A stretch of DNA of 64,000 nt from Thermohalobaculum sp039028795 (GTDB taxonomy: Bacteria; Pseudomonadota; Alphaproteobacteria; Rhodobacterales; Rhodobacteraceae): contig JBCCHJ010000008.1 in NCBI GenBank assembly GCA_039028795.1, positions 59,344 to 123,343 on the forward strand, read 5' to 3'. This document shows, one piece after another, positions 51,689-62,689 of the stretch. The position numbers and the translations under genes are program-made. How positions within the stretch are numbered: position 1 is the stretch's first letter; every line of letters starts with the position of its first letter. The notes under the pieces were generated by a model. It was given only the letters and a program-made list of their open reading frames with translations. It was not told the origin of the DNA and searched no databases.

Positions 51689-54346
51689 ATGACCTCGCTG
51701 AACGACATCCGCACCACCTTCCTGGATTTCTTTTCCAAGAATGGGCACGCGGAAGTTGCGTCTTCTCCGCTGGTGCCACGGAATGACCCGACGTTGATGT
51801 TCACGAACTCTGGCATGGTCCAGTTCAAGAACGTCTTCACGGGGCTGGAGACGCGCGACTACAACCGCGCAACGACATCTCAGAAATGCGTTCGGGCCGG
51901 GGGCAAGCACAACGATCTGGACAACGTCGGGTACACCGCCCGGCACCTGACCTTCTTCGAGATGCTGGGCAACTTTTCCTTCGGCGACTACTTCAAGGAA
52001 GAGGCGATCAATTACGCCTGGACGCTGATCACCAAGGATTTCGGCCTGGACAAGGATAAGCTGACCGTCACGGTCCACGCCACCGATGAAGAAGCCGCTG
52101 GTCTTTGGACGAAGATCTCGGGCCTGCCGGACGAACGGATCATCCGTATCGACAGCGATGACAACTGGTGGCGCATGGGGGACACCGGCCCGAACGGGCC
52201 GTGCACCGAGATCTTCTATGACTTCGGGCCGGAGATCTGGGGCGGGCCCCCAGGGTCACCCGAAGAAGATGGCGACAGGTTCATCGAAATCTGGAACCTC
52301 GTTTTCATGCAGTTCGAAACCTTCGCGGACGGAACATCGAAACCGTTGCCGAAACCGTCGGTCGACACCGGCATGGGGTTAGAGCGCTTCTCTGGCCTGA
52401 TGCAGGGCACGAACAATCTGTTCGAGACCGATTTGATGCGGGCCTTGGTCGATGCCTCGGCCAATGCAACCTCGACCACGACCGGTGACGAACATCTGAC
52501 ACACCACCGGGTCATTGCCGATCACCTGCGCTCGACTTGTTTTCTGATTGCAGAAGGCGTGCTACCTTCGAACGAGGGGCGTGGCTATGTCCTTCGCCGG
52601 ATCATGCGCCGCGCCATGCGGCACGCGCATCTGCTGGGTGCCAAGGACCCGGTCATGCACAAACTGGTCCCGGCCCTTGTCGCTCAGATGGGCCAGGCCT
52701 TCCCCGAACTGGGGACGGCTCAGGCTTTGATGACCGAGACGCTGGAGCTGGAGGAAACCCGTTTCCGCACGACGCTGGATCGGGGCCTGAAACTGTTGGA
52801 GGCTGAGTTAGAAGGGTTGGATCAAGCCACGCCCCTGCCGGGTGAAACGGCCTTCAAGCTTTATGACACCTATGGCTTCCCGCTGGACCTGACGCAGGAT
52901 GCATTGCGGGAACATGATCGCACGGTCGATACGGACGGCTTCGACAAGGCGATGGCGGCACAAAAGGCCGCCGCCCGTGCTGCCTGGAAAGGCTCGGGCG
53001 AAGCCGCCGATGAAACCATCTGGTTCGATATCGCCGAACAACACGGCGCCACAGAGTTCCTGGGCTATGACACGGAAAGGGCCGAGGGTCAGATATTGGC
53101 CATCGTCAAAGACGGTGCGTTGGTTCAACAGGCCGATATTGGCGAGGATTGCTGGTTGGTGCTGAACCAGACACCATTCTATGGTGAAAGCGGCGGCCAG
53201 GTCGGAGACCAAGGTTCGGTCGCAACCGATGGCGGGAAAGCCAAAGTCACCGACGCGCAAAGGAAACAAGGTGTCTTCGCGCATCATGTCAAAGTGGAAG
53301 AAGGTGGCCTTAAGGTCGGTGACGCCGCCGTTCTTGCCGTCGATACGAACCGACGCACTGCGATCCGGGCGAACCACTCGGCAACCCACCTATTGCACGA
53401 AGCGCTGCGTGGGCACCTCGGTGATCACGTCGCCCAACGCGGGTCGCTCGTGGCCCCGGACCGGTTGCGGTTCGACTTCGCGCATCAAAAAGCCATGAGC
53501 GCCGAAGAAGTGCGCGGCGTCGAGGCCGAGGTCAACGGCTACATCCGCCAGAATGCCGAAGTTATGACCCGGTCGATGACCCCGGATGAAGCACAGGAAA
53601 TCGGTGCCCGCGCGCTTTTCGGCGAAAAATATGGGGATGAGGTCCGCGTCGTGTCCATGGGCACCCGTCCGGAAGGCGACACCGGTCCTGCGGGTGATGT
53701 CTATTCGCTGGAACTTTGCGGCGGCACCCATGTGAACCGCACAGGTGACATCGGCCTGATGGTGGTCACGGGCGAGGCCGCGTCCTCGGCCGGTACCCGC
53801 CGGGTCGAGGCTCGGACCGGTGCGGCTGCCTATGAATACCTCAGCACTCAGGATCACCACCTGGCAAATGCCGCAAGCGTGCTGAAGGCGCGACCAGAGG
53901 ATGTCGCCGATCGGATCAAGGCGCTGATGGACGATCGCAAGAAGATGGAGGCGGAGATCGCCGACCTGCGCAAGCAAGTTGCTCTGGGCGGTTCTGGTGC
54001 GGCGGCTGGTCCAGAAGCCGAAGACGTCAACGGCAGGAAGTTCCTAGCCCAGGTTCTGCCCGGCGTCAGTCCGAAGGATCTGCGCGGGTTGATTGACGAG
54101 CAGAAAACCCGGCTGGGGTCCGGCGCCGTCCTGCTGATCGCCGACACCGACGGCAAGGCAGCGGTGGCTGCTGGTGTGACGGACGACCTGACCGGCCAAT
54201 TGTCGGCCGTGGATCTCGTCAAAGCCGCAGTCGAGAAGCTGGGCGGCAAAGGCGGCGGTGGCCGCCCGGATATGGCTCAGGGTGGAGGCCCAGATCCCTC
54301 GGGTGCAGAAGATGCGATTGCGGCGGCTAAGGCTCTATTGAGTTGA
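51689..54346 (+). CDS. alaS: Alanine-tRNA ligase
   Basis: Charges tRNA-Ala. 885 residues, normal length. The N-terminal class II core has PLVPRNDPTLMFTNSGMVQFKNVFTG and RAGGKHNDLDNVG. The editing domain carries the zinc-site motifs HSATHLLHEAL and CGGTHVNRTGDIG. A C-terminal oligomerisation/DHHA1 region follows (ASSAGTRRVEARTG, then coiled coil KALMDDRKKMEAEIADLRKQV and a Gly-rich segment). Start at 51689 (MTSLNDIRTTFLDFF) matches the family N-terminus. Confidence 0.97.
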   Translation: MTSLNDIRTTFLDFFSKNGHAEVASSPLVPRNDPTLMFTNSGMVQFKNVFTGLETRDYNRATTSQKCVRAGGKHNDLDNVGYTARHLTFFEMLGNFSFGDYFKEEAINYAWTLITKDFGLDKDKLTVTVHATDEEAAGLWTKISGLPDERIIRIDSDDNWWRMGDTGPNGPCTEIFYDFGPEIWGGPPGSPEEDGDRFIEIWNLVFMQFETFADGTSKPLPKPSVDTGMGLERFSGLMQGTNNLFETDLMRALVDASANATSTTTGDEHLTHHRVIADHLRSTCFLIAEGVLPSNEGRGYVLRRIMRRAMRHAHLLGAKDPVMHKLVPALVAQMGQAFPELGTAQALMTETLELEETRFRTTLDRGLKLLEAELEGLDQATPLPGETAFKLYDTYGFPLDLTQDALREHDRTVDTDGFDKAMAAQKAAARAAWKGSGEAADETIWFDIAEQHGATEFLGYDTERAEGQILAIVKDGALVQQADIGEDCWLVLNQTPFYGESGGQVGDQGSVATDGGKAKVTDAQRKQGVFAHHVKVEEGGLKVGDAAVLAVDTNRRTAIRANHSATHLLHEALRGHLGDHVAQRGSLVAPDRLRFDFAHQKAMSAEEVRGVEAEVNGYIRQNAEVMTRSMTPDEAQEIGARALFGEKYGDEVRVVSMGTRPEGDTGPAGDVYSLELCGGTHVNRTGDIGLMVVTGEAASSAGTRRVEARTGAAAYEYLSTQDHHLANAASVLKARPEDVADRIKALMDDRKKMEAEIADLRKQVALGGSGAAAGPEAEDVNGRKFLAQVLPGVSPKDLRGLIDEQKTRLGSGAVLLIADTDGKAAVAAGVTDDLTGQLSAVDLVKAAVEKLGGKGGGGRPDMAQGGGPDPSGAEDAIAAAKALLS

Positions 54347-54350
54347 CCAA

Positions 54351-54371
54351 GGCCGGGCCAAGGGCCCGGTC
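54351..54371. terminator. Hairpin between convergent alaS and pdhC
   Basis: GGCCGGGCC and GGCCCGGTC (one G-U pair) close an AAG loop in the 24-base gap. There is no T run on either strand. It may act for both genes. Confidence 0.55.
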
Positions 54372-55651
54372 TACACCAGCATCATCGCCGGGTTCTCAAG
54401 GTTCTCTTTGATCGCCGTCAGGAACTCGGCCCCCAAGGCGCCATCGATGACCCGGTGATCGACCGACAAGGTCACAGACATCGCTGTGGCGACCTTGACC
54501 TCGCCACCCTTGACCACCGGTTTTTGCACACCAGCGCCGACGGCCAAGATCGAGCCATGCGGCGGGTTGATCACCGCATCGAAGTTGTCGATGCCGAACA
54601 TGCCAAGGTTCGAGATCGCGAAGCTGCCGCCCTGATATTCGTGGGGCATCAGTTTGCGGTCACGCGCCCGGCCTGCCAGATCTTTCATCTCGGTGGACAG
54701 GGCCGACAGCCCTTTCGTTTCGGCATCCAGAATGACCGGCGTGATCAACCCGCCATCGATGGCAACGGCGACGGCGACGTCGGAGGCCTGCATCTGCAGG
54801 ATCCGGTCACCTGCCCAAACCGCGTTGGCAGCGGGCACCCGTTGCAAAGCCACCGCACAGGCTTTGATGACGAAGTCGTTGACGGAAACCTTGATGCCCT
54901 GCTTTTCCCCCGCCGCATTGATCTGCTTGCGTGCGGCCAACAGCGCATCGAGCTCGATATCGCGGCGCAGATAGAAATGCGGGATCGTCTGTTTGGCTTC
55001 GGTCAGACGTGCGGCGATCGTCTTGCGCATGCCGTCCAGCGCGATTTCCTCGAAACCACGCCCTTCGTACATCTTCAAGACCTGTGCCGCCGCTGGTCCC
55101 GCGGGCATCGAGACAGGTTTAGCTGCCGCAGGTGTCTCTGCCGCTGCCGACGGTGTGAAGTCTTCCACATCGGCCTTGACGATCCGACCCTTTGGCCCCG
55201 TGCCTTTCACTTGGGCAAGGTCAATCCCCTTGTCCGCCGCGATGCGTCTGGCCAGGGGCGAAGCAAACACACGCCCACCCGACGCCGCAACGGGCGCGGC
55301 AGGTGCCGGGGCGGCCGCTGGCGTCTCGGTGGCGGCCTCTGCCGGTGCTTCTGCTGGCGCAGCCGCGGCAGGCGGCGCCGCCACATCTCCGATATCCGAC
55401 GCGCTCTCGCCTTCCTCCAACAGGACCGCAATCACGGTGTTGACTTTGACACCCTCGGTGCCTTCAGCGACCAACAGCTTACCGACGGTGCCCTCATCGA
55501 CGGCCTCGACCTCCATGGTCGCTTTGTCGGTTTCGATCTCGGCGATCAGGTCACCGGCGGATTCAGTGTCCCCCTCGGCAACCAACCATTTGGCCAGGGT
55601 GCCTTCCTCCATGGTCGGGCTGAGGGCGGGCATGGTGACATTGATAGGCAT
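54371..55651 (-). CDS. pdhC: Pyruvate dehydrogenase E2, dihydrolipoamide acetyltransferase
   Basis: Transfers the acetyl group from lipoyl to CoA in the pyruvate dehydrogenase complex. 426 residues. A lipoyl domain (~1-80) has the modified Lys at 43 in ETDKATMEV. An Ala/Pro-rich linker (~90-125) leads to the E1/E3-binding domain (SPLARRIAADKGIDLAQVKGTGPKGRIVKADVEDF), then the acyltransferase core (~200-426) with active-site DHRVIDG near the C-terminus. Last gene of pdhA-pdhB-pdhC; the lipoyl domain is nearly identical to that on E1-beta. Confidence 0.97.
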   Translation of the reverse strand: MPINVTMPALSPTMEEGTLAKWLVAEGDTESAGDLIAEIETDKATMEVEAVDEGTVGKLLVAEGTEGVKVNTVIAVLLEEGESASDIGDVAAPPAAAAPAEAPAEAATETPAAAPAPAAPVAASGGRVFASPLARRIAADKGIDLAQVKGTGPKGRIVKADVEDFTPSAAAETPAAAKPVSMPAGPAAAQVLKMYEGRGFEEIALDGMRKTIAARLTEAKQTIPHFYLRRDIELDALLAARKQINAAGEKQGIKVSVNDFVIKACAVALQRVPAANAVWAGDRILQMQASDVAVAVAIDGGLITPVILDAETKGLSALSTEMKDLAGRARDRKLMPHEYQGGSFAISNLGMFGIDNFDAVINPPHGSILAVGAGVQKPVVKGGEVKVATAMSVTLSVDHRVIDGALGAEFLTAIKENLENPAMMLV

Positions 55652-55663
55652 GACCCGTCCCCC

Positions 55664-57055
<1,392 letters not shown>

Positions 57056-57069
57056 TTCTCAGTCCCCCG

Positions 57070-58059
57070 TCAGGCGTATATGTCTGTCCAAAGCTCGGCT
57101 TCTGCCGGCTCGGGACTTTCTTGGGCGAAGGCTGCGGCTTCGTTCACAGCGGCCTTCACGTCCTTGTCGATGTCTTTAATCTTGTCCTCATCCGACAAGG
57201 AGTTGTCCATAATGACCTTGCGCAGGCCATCGATTGGATCGCGTTCTTCCCGCATCTTCGAGACTTCTTCCCGGGTGCGGTACTTCGCGGGATCAGACAT
57301 CGAATGCCCGCGATAGCGGTAGGTCTTCATTTCCAAAATGTAGGGTCCCTGACCGTCCCGGCAGTGCTGCATGGCCCGGGCGCCAGCGTCCTTTACGGCC
57401 AGCACATCCATGCCATTGACCTCTTCACCCGGGATGCCAAAGGCCTCGCCCCGCGTATAGAGGGCAGGTGTCGACGTCGACCGTGCCTGGGCCGTGCCCA
57501 TGGCATATTGGTTGTTTTCGATGACGAAGATGCATGGCAATGCCCAAAGTGCCGCCATATTGAAGGTCTCGTAAATCTGGCCCTGGTTGGCAGCCCCATC
57601 GCCGAAATAGGTCATCGAGACATTGGTGTTGCCGCGATACTTGTTCGCGAAGGCCAACCCTGCGCCCAAAGGTACCTGCGCCCCGACGATACCGTGTCCG
57701 CCATAGAAGTGCTTTTCGGACGAGAACATGTGCATGGACCCGCCTTTGCCTTTGGAATAGCCGCCCTCGCGCCCGGTCAGTTCCGCCATGACGCCTTTCG
57801 GGTCCATGCCGCAGGCCAGCATATGACCGTGATCGCGGTACGAGGTGATGACCTGGTCGCCTTCCTGGGCGCCGGACTGCAGGCCTACCACGACGGCTTC
57901 CTGTCCGATATAGAGGTGACAGAACCCGCCGATCAGGCCCATGCCATACAATTGACCGGCCTTTTCTTCGAAACGCCGGATCAGCAGCATGTCCTTGTAA
58001 TATGAAAGCAACTCATCCGCGGGCGGCAAATTCTTGCCCGCAGGTTCTCCGTCTGCCAT
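57070..58059 (-). CDS. pdhA: Pyruvate dehydrogenase E1 alpha subunit
   Basis: Thiamine-diphosphate-dependent decarboxylation of pyruvate, with E1 beta. 329 residues. TPP/Mg motif GDGAANQGQIYETFNMAALWALPCIFVIENN is present, along with GGFCHLYIGQEAVVVGL, YRDHGHMLACG, GKGGSMHMF and the phosphorylation-loop-like YRYRGHSMSDPAKYRTREEV. The ATG at 58059 follows AAGGAGA. The ftsB gene lies upstream on the same strand, 165 bases away, a common alphaproteobacterial order. Confidence 0.97.
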   Translation of the reverse strand: MADGEPAGKNLPPADELLSYYKDMLLIRRFEEKAGQLYGMGLIGGFCHLYIGQEAVVVGLQSGAQEGDQVITSYRDHGHMLACGMDPKGVMAELTGREGGYSKGKGGSMHMFSSEKHFYGGHGIVGAQVPLGAGLAFANKYRGNTNVSMTYFGDGAANQGQIYETFNMAALWALPCIFVIENNQYAMGTAQARSTSTPALYTRGEAFGIPGEEVNGMDVLAVKDAGARAMQHCRDGQGPYILEMKTYRYRGHSMSDPAKYRTREEVSKMREERDPIDGLRKVIMDNSLSDEDKIKDIDKDVKAAVNEAAAFAQESPEPAEAELWTDIYA

Positions 58060-58224
58060 CGGGGTCTCCTTCCCTCTCTCAAAGCACAGATCGACCGCGC
58101 TTTGGGGCAGGTTTACCCAACCTCACGTCACCTTGCACGCAAACAAATGTTAATTTGATTGCGGATTTCACAAGCAGGTGCACGGAATCTTTCAGGGAAA
58201 TTCAGGTTTTGCTGCAGCGCAGCA

Positions 58225-58524
58225 TCAGCGAATGACCAATTCGTCCTGCCGAACCAAGCCCAGAACAGCCCGCGCACGTTCGTCCAAAAGATCCAGATCC
58301 AAGTACTGATCTGACAGCCGATGCACACGATTTTGCATTTCTGCGCGCTGGTCTTTCAGGGCGGCGAGTTCATGGGAAAGCCGGCGCTCCTCATCATCTG
58401 CAGCACGGAATGCGGCCAGACCGTATTCGCTTTGCAGGCCGGAATGGGCAAACACCGCGATCAAGCCGATCAGAAAAATATACGCCGCCGGCGTCAGGAT
58501 TTGTTTCCAAGTCATCCTGGTCAT
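58225..58524 (-). CDS. ftsB: FtsB/DivIC-type septum formation initiator
   Basis: 99 residues from the ATG at 58524, which has AGAGG seven bases upstream; ATG codons at 58530 and 58515 are alternatives. A short cytoplasmic start, a TM helix (ILTPAAYIFLIGLIAVFAHSGL) and a periplasmic coiled coil (DDEERRLSHELAALKDQRAEMQNRVHRLSDQYLDLDLLDERARAVLGLV) fit FtsB. It acts in the FtsQLB division complex. Position ahead of pdhA matches other alphaproteobacteria. Confidence 0.88.
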   Translation of the reverse strand: MTRMTWKQILTPAAYIFLIGLIAVFAHSGLQSEYGLAAFRAADDEERRLSHELAALKDQRAEMQNRVHRLSDQYLDLDLLDERARAVLGLVRQDELVIR

Positions 58525-58777
58525 GCCCATACCTCTGCTGGTCGCGGGTTTTCCCCGTCTGATTTTCAGCATGCGGGAAAACCCGCACCACTAAAAGACC
58601 TAAGCCGTTGTTATCAGTATTTGGCGCATGAATTGAGTCCTTTTCGTCACATATTTGAGCGACTTCTAATGCACATTTTTGCACGTTTTCAGTACGTTCA
58701 TCACATTTGTTCATAATCGCTCAGGAAAATTCACGGACGCTCCAGGTCTCTTCTCAAAACCTTCCCCGGAGCATTTG

Positions 58778-61700
58778 ATGACATACTGCCCCCCGCACGA
58801 GCCCCAGGTCTATGAGTTCACCGCACTATCCGGATCCGAGATCCTGGATGCAGGCGATCTGGAACTAAGCTGTGGCGACTGCTTCTATATGCCCCCGTCA
58901 GCAAATGTCTGCGTTACGGTGACGGATAATGACGGCTCGCTTTCGGGCGACGCCTACAACAATGAGATGGGTGACGATCAAAGCTGGCAGATCGCCGACA
59001 TCGAGGTCGACGGCTTGTTGGTTCATGATGACGAAGTCATCTATGCCGAGGAATACTACGTCCTGCACGGCGATGACGGCCAATGTTACTACATGATCGA
59101 AATTGAGGTATCGGGCCATTCCGGCTCGGACCAAGATGATTACTACGCGTTCCTGGGCGATGTGCCACCTGCCGGGGCGGCCCTGACGGTTGCCGGCAAG
59201 GGCAATGTCGTCGGCAACTGGGTCGACTACAAAGATCTGTCGGCCGGCGTGAAGTGGGACTTCGACGATAACGGCAAGCTGAAAATCGAAGCCGAAGACA
59301 TGGCTTTGAAGGGCTACAAGGTCGATGACATGTACGCCGCGTCTGGCGGCGAAGTGATCCGCCTGAAAAAGTCCGAAGGTGAAGCTTCGATGACCTTCGG
59401 CGCTGAAAGCGGCACTTATTCCCTTGAACTGGCCTATGTCGATGAAAATGACGGCGAAGGATCCATCGAGGTCTGGATCGCCGGGGTCATGGTTCACGAG
59501 ATCGAGCTGAACAACAACAACAACGGCAACGGCAACGACTGGTCGACGATTTCAACCGTCGAGATCCCCAATCTGGTGTTCAACCAGGGCGACGAGATTG
59601 TCCTGAAGGGCAATCGCGACGCATGGGAAATGGCGCGCATCGACGCCTTGACCTTCTGTGACGCGGATCACGCCCCGCCGCCGCCTCCACCGCCGCCGGA
59701 AGGCGAGGTTTGTATCGAGTTTGACACCTTCGCCGATGGCACCCAGGCCATGGCGGGCGATATGGGCGACTTGTCCTTCGATGGGGTCACCTTCCAGGCG
59801 ATCCGCGCCCAGGACAGCGATGGCGTGCTGAACGATGCCATGCTCTTTGATTCAGATGCCGCGACAGCCAGCGGCGAGGACTCTGACCTTCTGGTTGGCC
59901 AGGGCAACCTCATCATCATCTCGGAAGACGGTGACAGCAGCGATCCCGACGACAATGCCCAGGGCGGCACGGTCGTTGCAACGTTCGACAGCCCCTCGCT
60001 GCTGACCCAGGTGATGATGGTCGATATCGAGGAAGCGGGCGGCGTGGTCCGGCTTTATGGCACAGACGATGCCCTGCTGGCCGAAGTGGCGGTCCCGGTC
60101 GTCGGCGATGGTCAGGCCCAATGGGTCGACCTCGGCAATGTCGACAATGTCGCGCGCATGGAGATCACGCTTCCGGGCTCTGGCGCAATCGGCGCTGTGA
60201 AGTTCGTGCCGGGTGAGCCGACCAATGCAGCCCCCGATGCCGTGGATGACGCGGTCACGACGGACGAGGATAGCCCCGCCACGCTTGCATTGCTGGACAA
60301 TGATACGGATCCCGACGGCGACACGGTCGTGATCACCTCAGCGGGCGGCGTTGCCCCTGACACCGCCTTTGACGTCGTCACGACGGATGGGCGCACTGTC
60401 TCGGTCCTGGTCGATGCGTCCGGCGTGATGTCCTTCGACCCCGGCGCTGACTTCCAGGAAATGGGCGTGGGCGACACCGATCAGTTCAGCTTCACCTATG
60501 ACATCACCGATGGCAACGGCGGCACCGATACGGCGACCGCAACGGTCACGATCAATGGCGTGAACGACGGCCCGGACGCCGTGGATGACGCCACCAGCAC
60601 CGATGAAGACACCCCGGTGACCTTGGCCTTGCTGGCCAACGACACAGATCCAGACAACGATACGCTGATGGTCACCCAGGCTGGCGGGTCCGCCGCAGGC
60701 ACCAGCTTCGACGTTGTCACGACAGATGGGCGCACCGTCTCCGTGACCGTGGGGGCAGACGGCACGATGTCTTTCGACCCGGGCGCTGACTTCCAGGAAA
60801 TGGGCGTGGGCGACACGGACCAGTTCAGCTTCACCTACGATATCACCGATGGCAATGGCGGCACTGACACCTCAACTGCAACGGTGACGATCAACGGCCT
60901 GAATGATGGTCCCACGGCAGTCGATGATGCCACCGGCACCGACGAGGATACGGTCGTAACCCTGGACCTGCTGGCCAATGACACCGACCCGGAAAATGAC
61001 GCGCTGTCAGTCATGAATGCAGGGGGCGCGGTGGCAGGCACCAGCTTTGCCGTCACAACCGACGGCAACCGCACGGCAATGGTGACGGTGACCGCGGCCG
61101 GTCTGATGACGTTCGACCCCGGCAGCGAATTCCAGGCCTTGGGCGCGAACGACACAGACCAGTTCAGCTTCACCTACGACATCACCGATGGCAACGGCGG
61201 TACCGATACGGCGACTGCAACGGTCACGGTCCAAGGCGTGAATGACGGCCCAACCGCTGTGGATGACGCATACACCGTCAGCGAGAGTGCGATCACCAAT
61301 CTGGCGATACTGGCCAACGATACCGATCCGGAAGACGATCCGCTGACGGTCGAGCTGCTGTCCAGCCCGGTCGAAGGCACGATCACCCTGAACACCGATG
61401 GTACTGTCGACTTTAACCCAGGCACCGATTTCCTGGCCCTGTCCGATGGACAATCGGCAACCGTGACCTTCGACTACCGTATCTCGGATGGCGAGTTCAC
61501 CGATGATGCCACGGTGACGATCACAGTATTGGGCGAGGGCGTCTGCCCGGCCCATGCCGTCGTCGCAGATACCGAACTTGCAACTTTGTTCGATCAAAGC
61601 CCGGTGACGGTCACGCTGGAAGGCCCTGACACCACCTGTGATGACCATGCGGGTGTGACCCTCTCGGTCGAGTTCGGCGACACGCAGAACACCCGATACA

Positions 61701-62596
61701 ACATTGTCTATGTCGTCGACGTATCGCTCTCGACCGAATCGGAAATGATCGATGGTGTCCCGGTGATCGACGCCCAGATCCAGGCGCTGCAGAACCTTAC
61801 GGCGGACATTCTGGCCTCGGGCATCCCACCGGAAAACCTGACGATCTCGCTGGTGCCGTTCAACGGCGCCGCCCTGCCCACGCAGCCATCGGACCAATCG
61901 GGACTGTCCTTCGACCGAACGATCTTCCAGTCAGGCGATGGCTCACTGACCCAAACGGCGATCGACGATGCCCTAACGGTCTTGGAAGGCGGCGGTCAGA
62001 CCAACTATATCGCGGCTCTGTTCGCAACTGCCGGTACGCTGCAGCTAGTCGGCGGCAGCCAGCCCAACACGGAAAACATCGTCTACTTTCTCTCAGATGG
62101 AAACCCGTTCCCGGAAGGCTCGCAGCCGCCTTCACTGTTGGCTGGTCTCAGCGCCCAGGTGCTGCCCAATGCGAAAATCCATGGTGTCGCAATTGGCGAG
62201 GTGATCAACCCGGACTTTGTCGATGCCATCGACAATACGGGCGGCGTTGCCATCGTGCGGGATCTGGACCCGGTCACGAACGATGCCCTGGATCTTTTGG
62301 ACGCAGCGCTGCATGAATCGACAGAAGATCCCGGCACGATCCTATCGGCAACATTGAACGTCTATGACAACGGTGTTCTTGCCGACACGATCAGTTTCGC
62401 GGCGACCGACTTCGATGAAACGCCGTTCGGGTTCGAATTAAATACCGACCTTACGGGCATCGGCTTCCAGGTGAATGATCTGACAACCGCCGAAATGATC
62501 ATCGAGCTGGATGGCAACAACGACAATGTCGCCGATGATACGGTGACCGTCTCGGTCGATATCCAAGGCCTGCTGCCCGACAGCTTGAACGTGTAA
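58778..62596 (+). CDS. Large CBM-VCBS-VWA repeat protein, likely surface or secreted
   Basis: 1272 residues from the ATG at 58778 (CGGAG six bases upstream). Residues 1-165 are acidic and Cys-containing, unrecognised. A CBM6/35-like module follows at ~168-295 (KIEAEDMALKGYKV...RIDALTF), then a poly-Pro hinge at ~300-308, an unrecognised beta domain (~310-480), three near-identical 113-residue VCBS/cadherin-like repeats and a shorter fourth (~483-921), and a VWA domain (~975-1185) with MIDAS DVSLS at 981, then GGQTN and LSDGN. There is no signal peptide, LPXTG or RTX nonapeptide. It is very acidic, suggesting calcium-dependent, type-I-like export. Confidence 0.88.
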   Translation: MTYCPPHEPQVYEFTALSGSEILDAGDLELSCGDCFYMPPSANVCVTVTDNDGSLSGDAYNNEMGDDQSWQIADIEVDGLLVHDDEVIYAEEYYVLHGDDGQCYYMIEIEVSGHSGSDQDDYYAFLGDVPPAGAALTVAGKGNVVGNWVDYKDLSAGVKWDFDDNGKLKIEAEDMALKGYKVDDMYAASGGEVIRLKKSEGEASMTFGAESGTYSLELAYVDENDGEGSIEVWIAGVMVHEIELNNNNNGNGNDWSTISTVEIPNLVFNQGDEIVLKGNRDAWEMARIDALTFCDADHAPPPPPPPPEGEVCIEFDTFADGTQAMAGDMGDLSFDGVTFQAIRAQDSDGVLNDAMLFDSDAATASGEDSDLLVGQGNLIIISEDGDSSDPDDNAQGGTVVATFDSPSLLTQVMMVDIEEAGGVVRLYGTDDALLAEVAVPVVGDGQAQWVDLGNVDNVARMEITLPGSGAIGAVKFVPGEPTNAAPDAVDDAVTTDEDSPATLALLDNDTDPDGDTVVITSAGGVAPDTAFDVVTTDGRTVSVLVDASGVMSFDPGADFQEMGVGDTDQFSFTYDITDGNGGTDTATATVTINGVNDGPDAVDDATSTDEDTPVTLALLANDTDPDNDTLMVTQAGGSAAGTSFDVVTTDGRTVSVTVGADGTMSFDPGADFQEMGVGDTDQFSFTYDITDGNGGTDTSTATVTINGLNDGPTAVDDATGTDEDTVVTLDLLANDTDPENDALSVMNAGGAVAGTSFAVTTDGNRTAMVTVTAAGLMTFDPGSEFQALGANDTDQFSFTYDITDGNGGTDTATATVTVQGVNDGPTAVDDAYTVSESAITNLAILANDTDPEDDPLTVELLSSPVEGTITLNTDGTVDFNPGTDFLALSDGQSATVTFDYRISDGEFTDDATVTITVLGEGVCPAHAVVADTELATLFDQSPVTVTLEGPDTTCDDHAGVTLSVEFGDTQNTRYNIVYVVDVSLSTESEMIDGVPVIDAQIQALQNLTADILASGIPPENLTISLVPFNGAALPTQPSDQSGLSFDRTIFQSGDGSLTQTAIDDALTVLEGGGQTNYIAALFATAGTLQLVGGSQPNTENIVYFLSDGNPFPEGSQPPSLLAGLSAQVLPNAKIHGVAIGEVINPDFVDAIDNTGGVAIVRDLDPVTNDALDLLDAALHESTEDPGTILSATLNVYDNGVLADTISFAATDFDETPFGFELNTDLTGIGFQVNDLTTAEMIIELDGNNDNVADDTVTVSVDIQGLLPDSLNV
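60224..61540 (+). repeat. Four tandem VCBS/cadherin-like coding repeats
   Basis: Units begin at 60224, 60563, 60902 and 61241. The first three are each exactly 339 bases, with long nearly identical DNA blocks (for example the stretch coding DTDQFSFTYDITDGNGGTDT). The fourth is divergent and about 300 bases. Such blocks can recombine or collapse in assembly. Confidence 0.9.
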
Positions 62597-62604
62597 GCAA
62601 TTCC

Positions 62605-62626
62605 GGGCGGGCCTCAGGGTCCGCCC
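62605..62626 (+). terminator. Hairpin after the large repeat protein gene
   Basis: GGGCGGGCC and GGTCCGCCC (one G-U pair) close a TCAG loop nine bases after the stop. No T run. The left arm has the same sequence as the hairpin after metF. Confidence 0.5.
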
Positions 62627-62689
62627 ACAACTTGCCTGCGACACACCGGCGTCTCAATCTGATCTGTCATGGCGCTATAACCCAGCGTC

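Noticed and set aside
60224..61540. Possible CRISPR-like or satellite repeat
   Set aside because: The 339-base period is in frame and encodes VCBS/cadherin-like domains; no short repeat-spacer pattern.
61007..61897. Open frame of 296 codons on the minus strand
   Set aside because: Antisense to the repeat and VWA region of the large surface protein; its own repetitive sequence simply mirrors the coding repeats.
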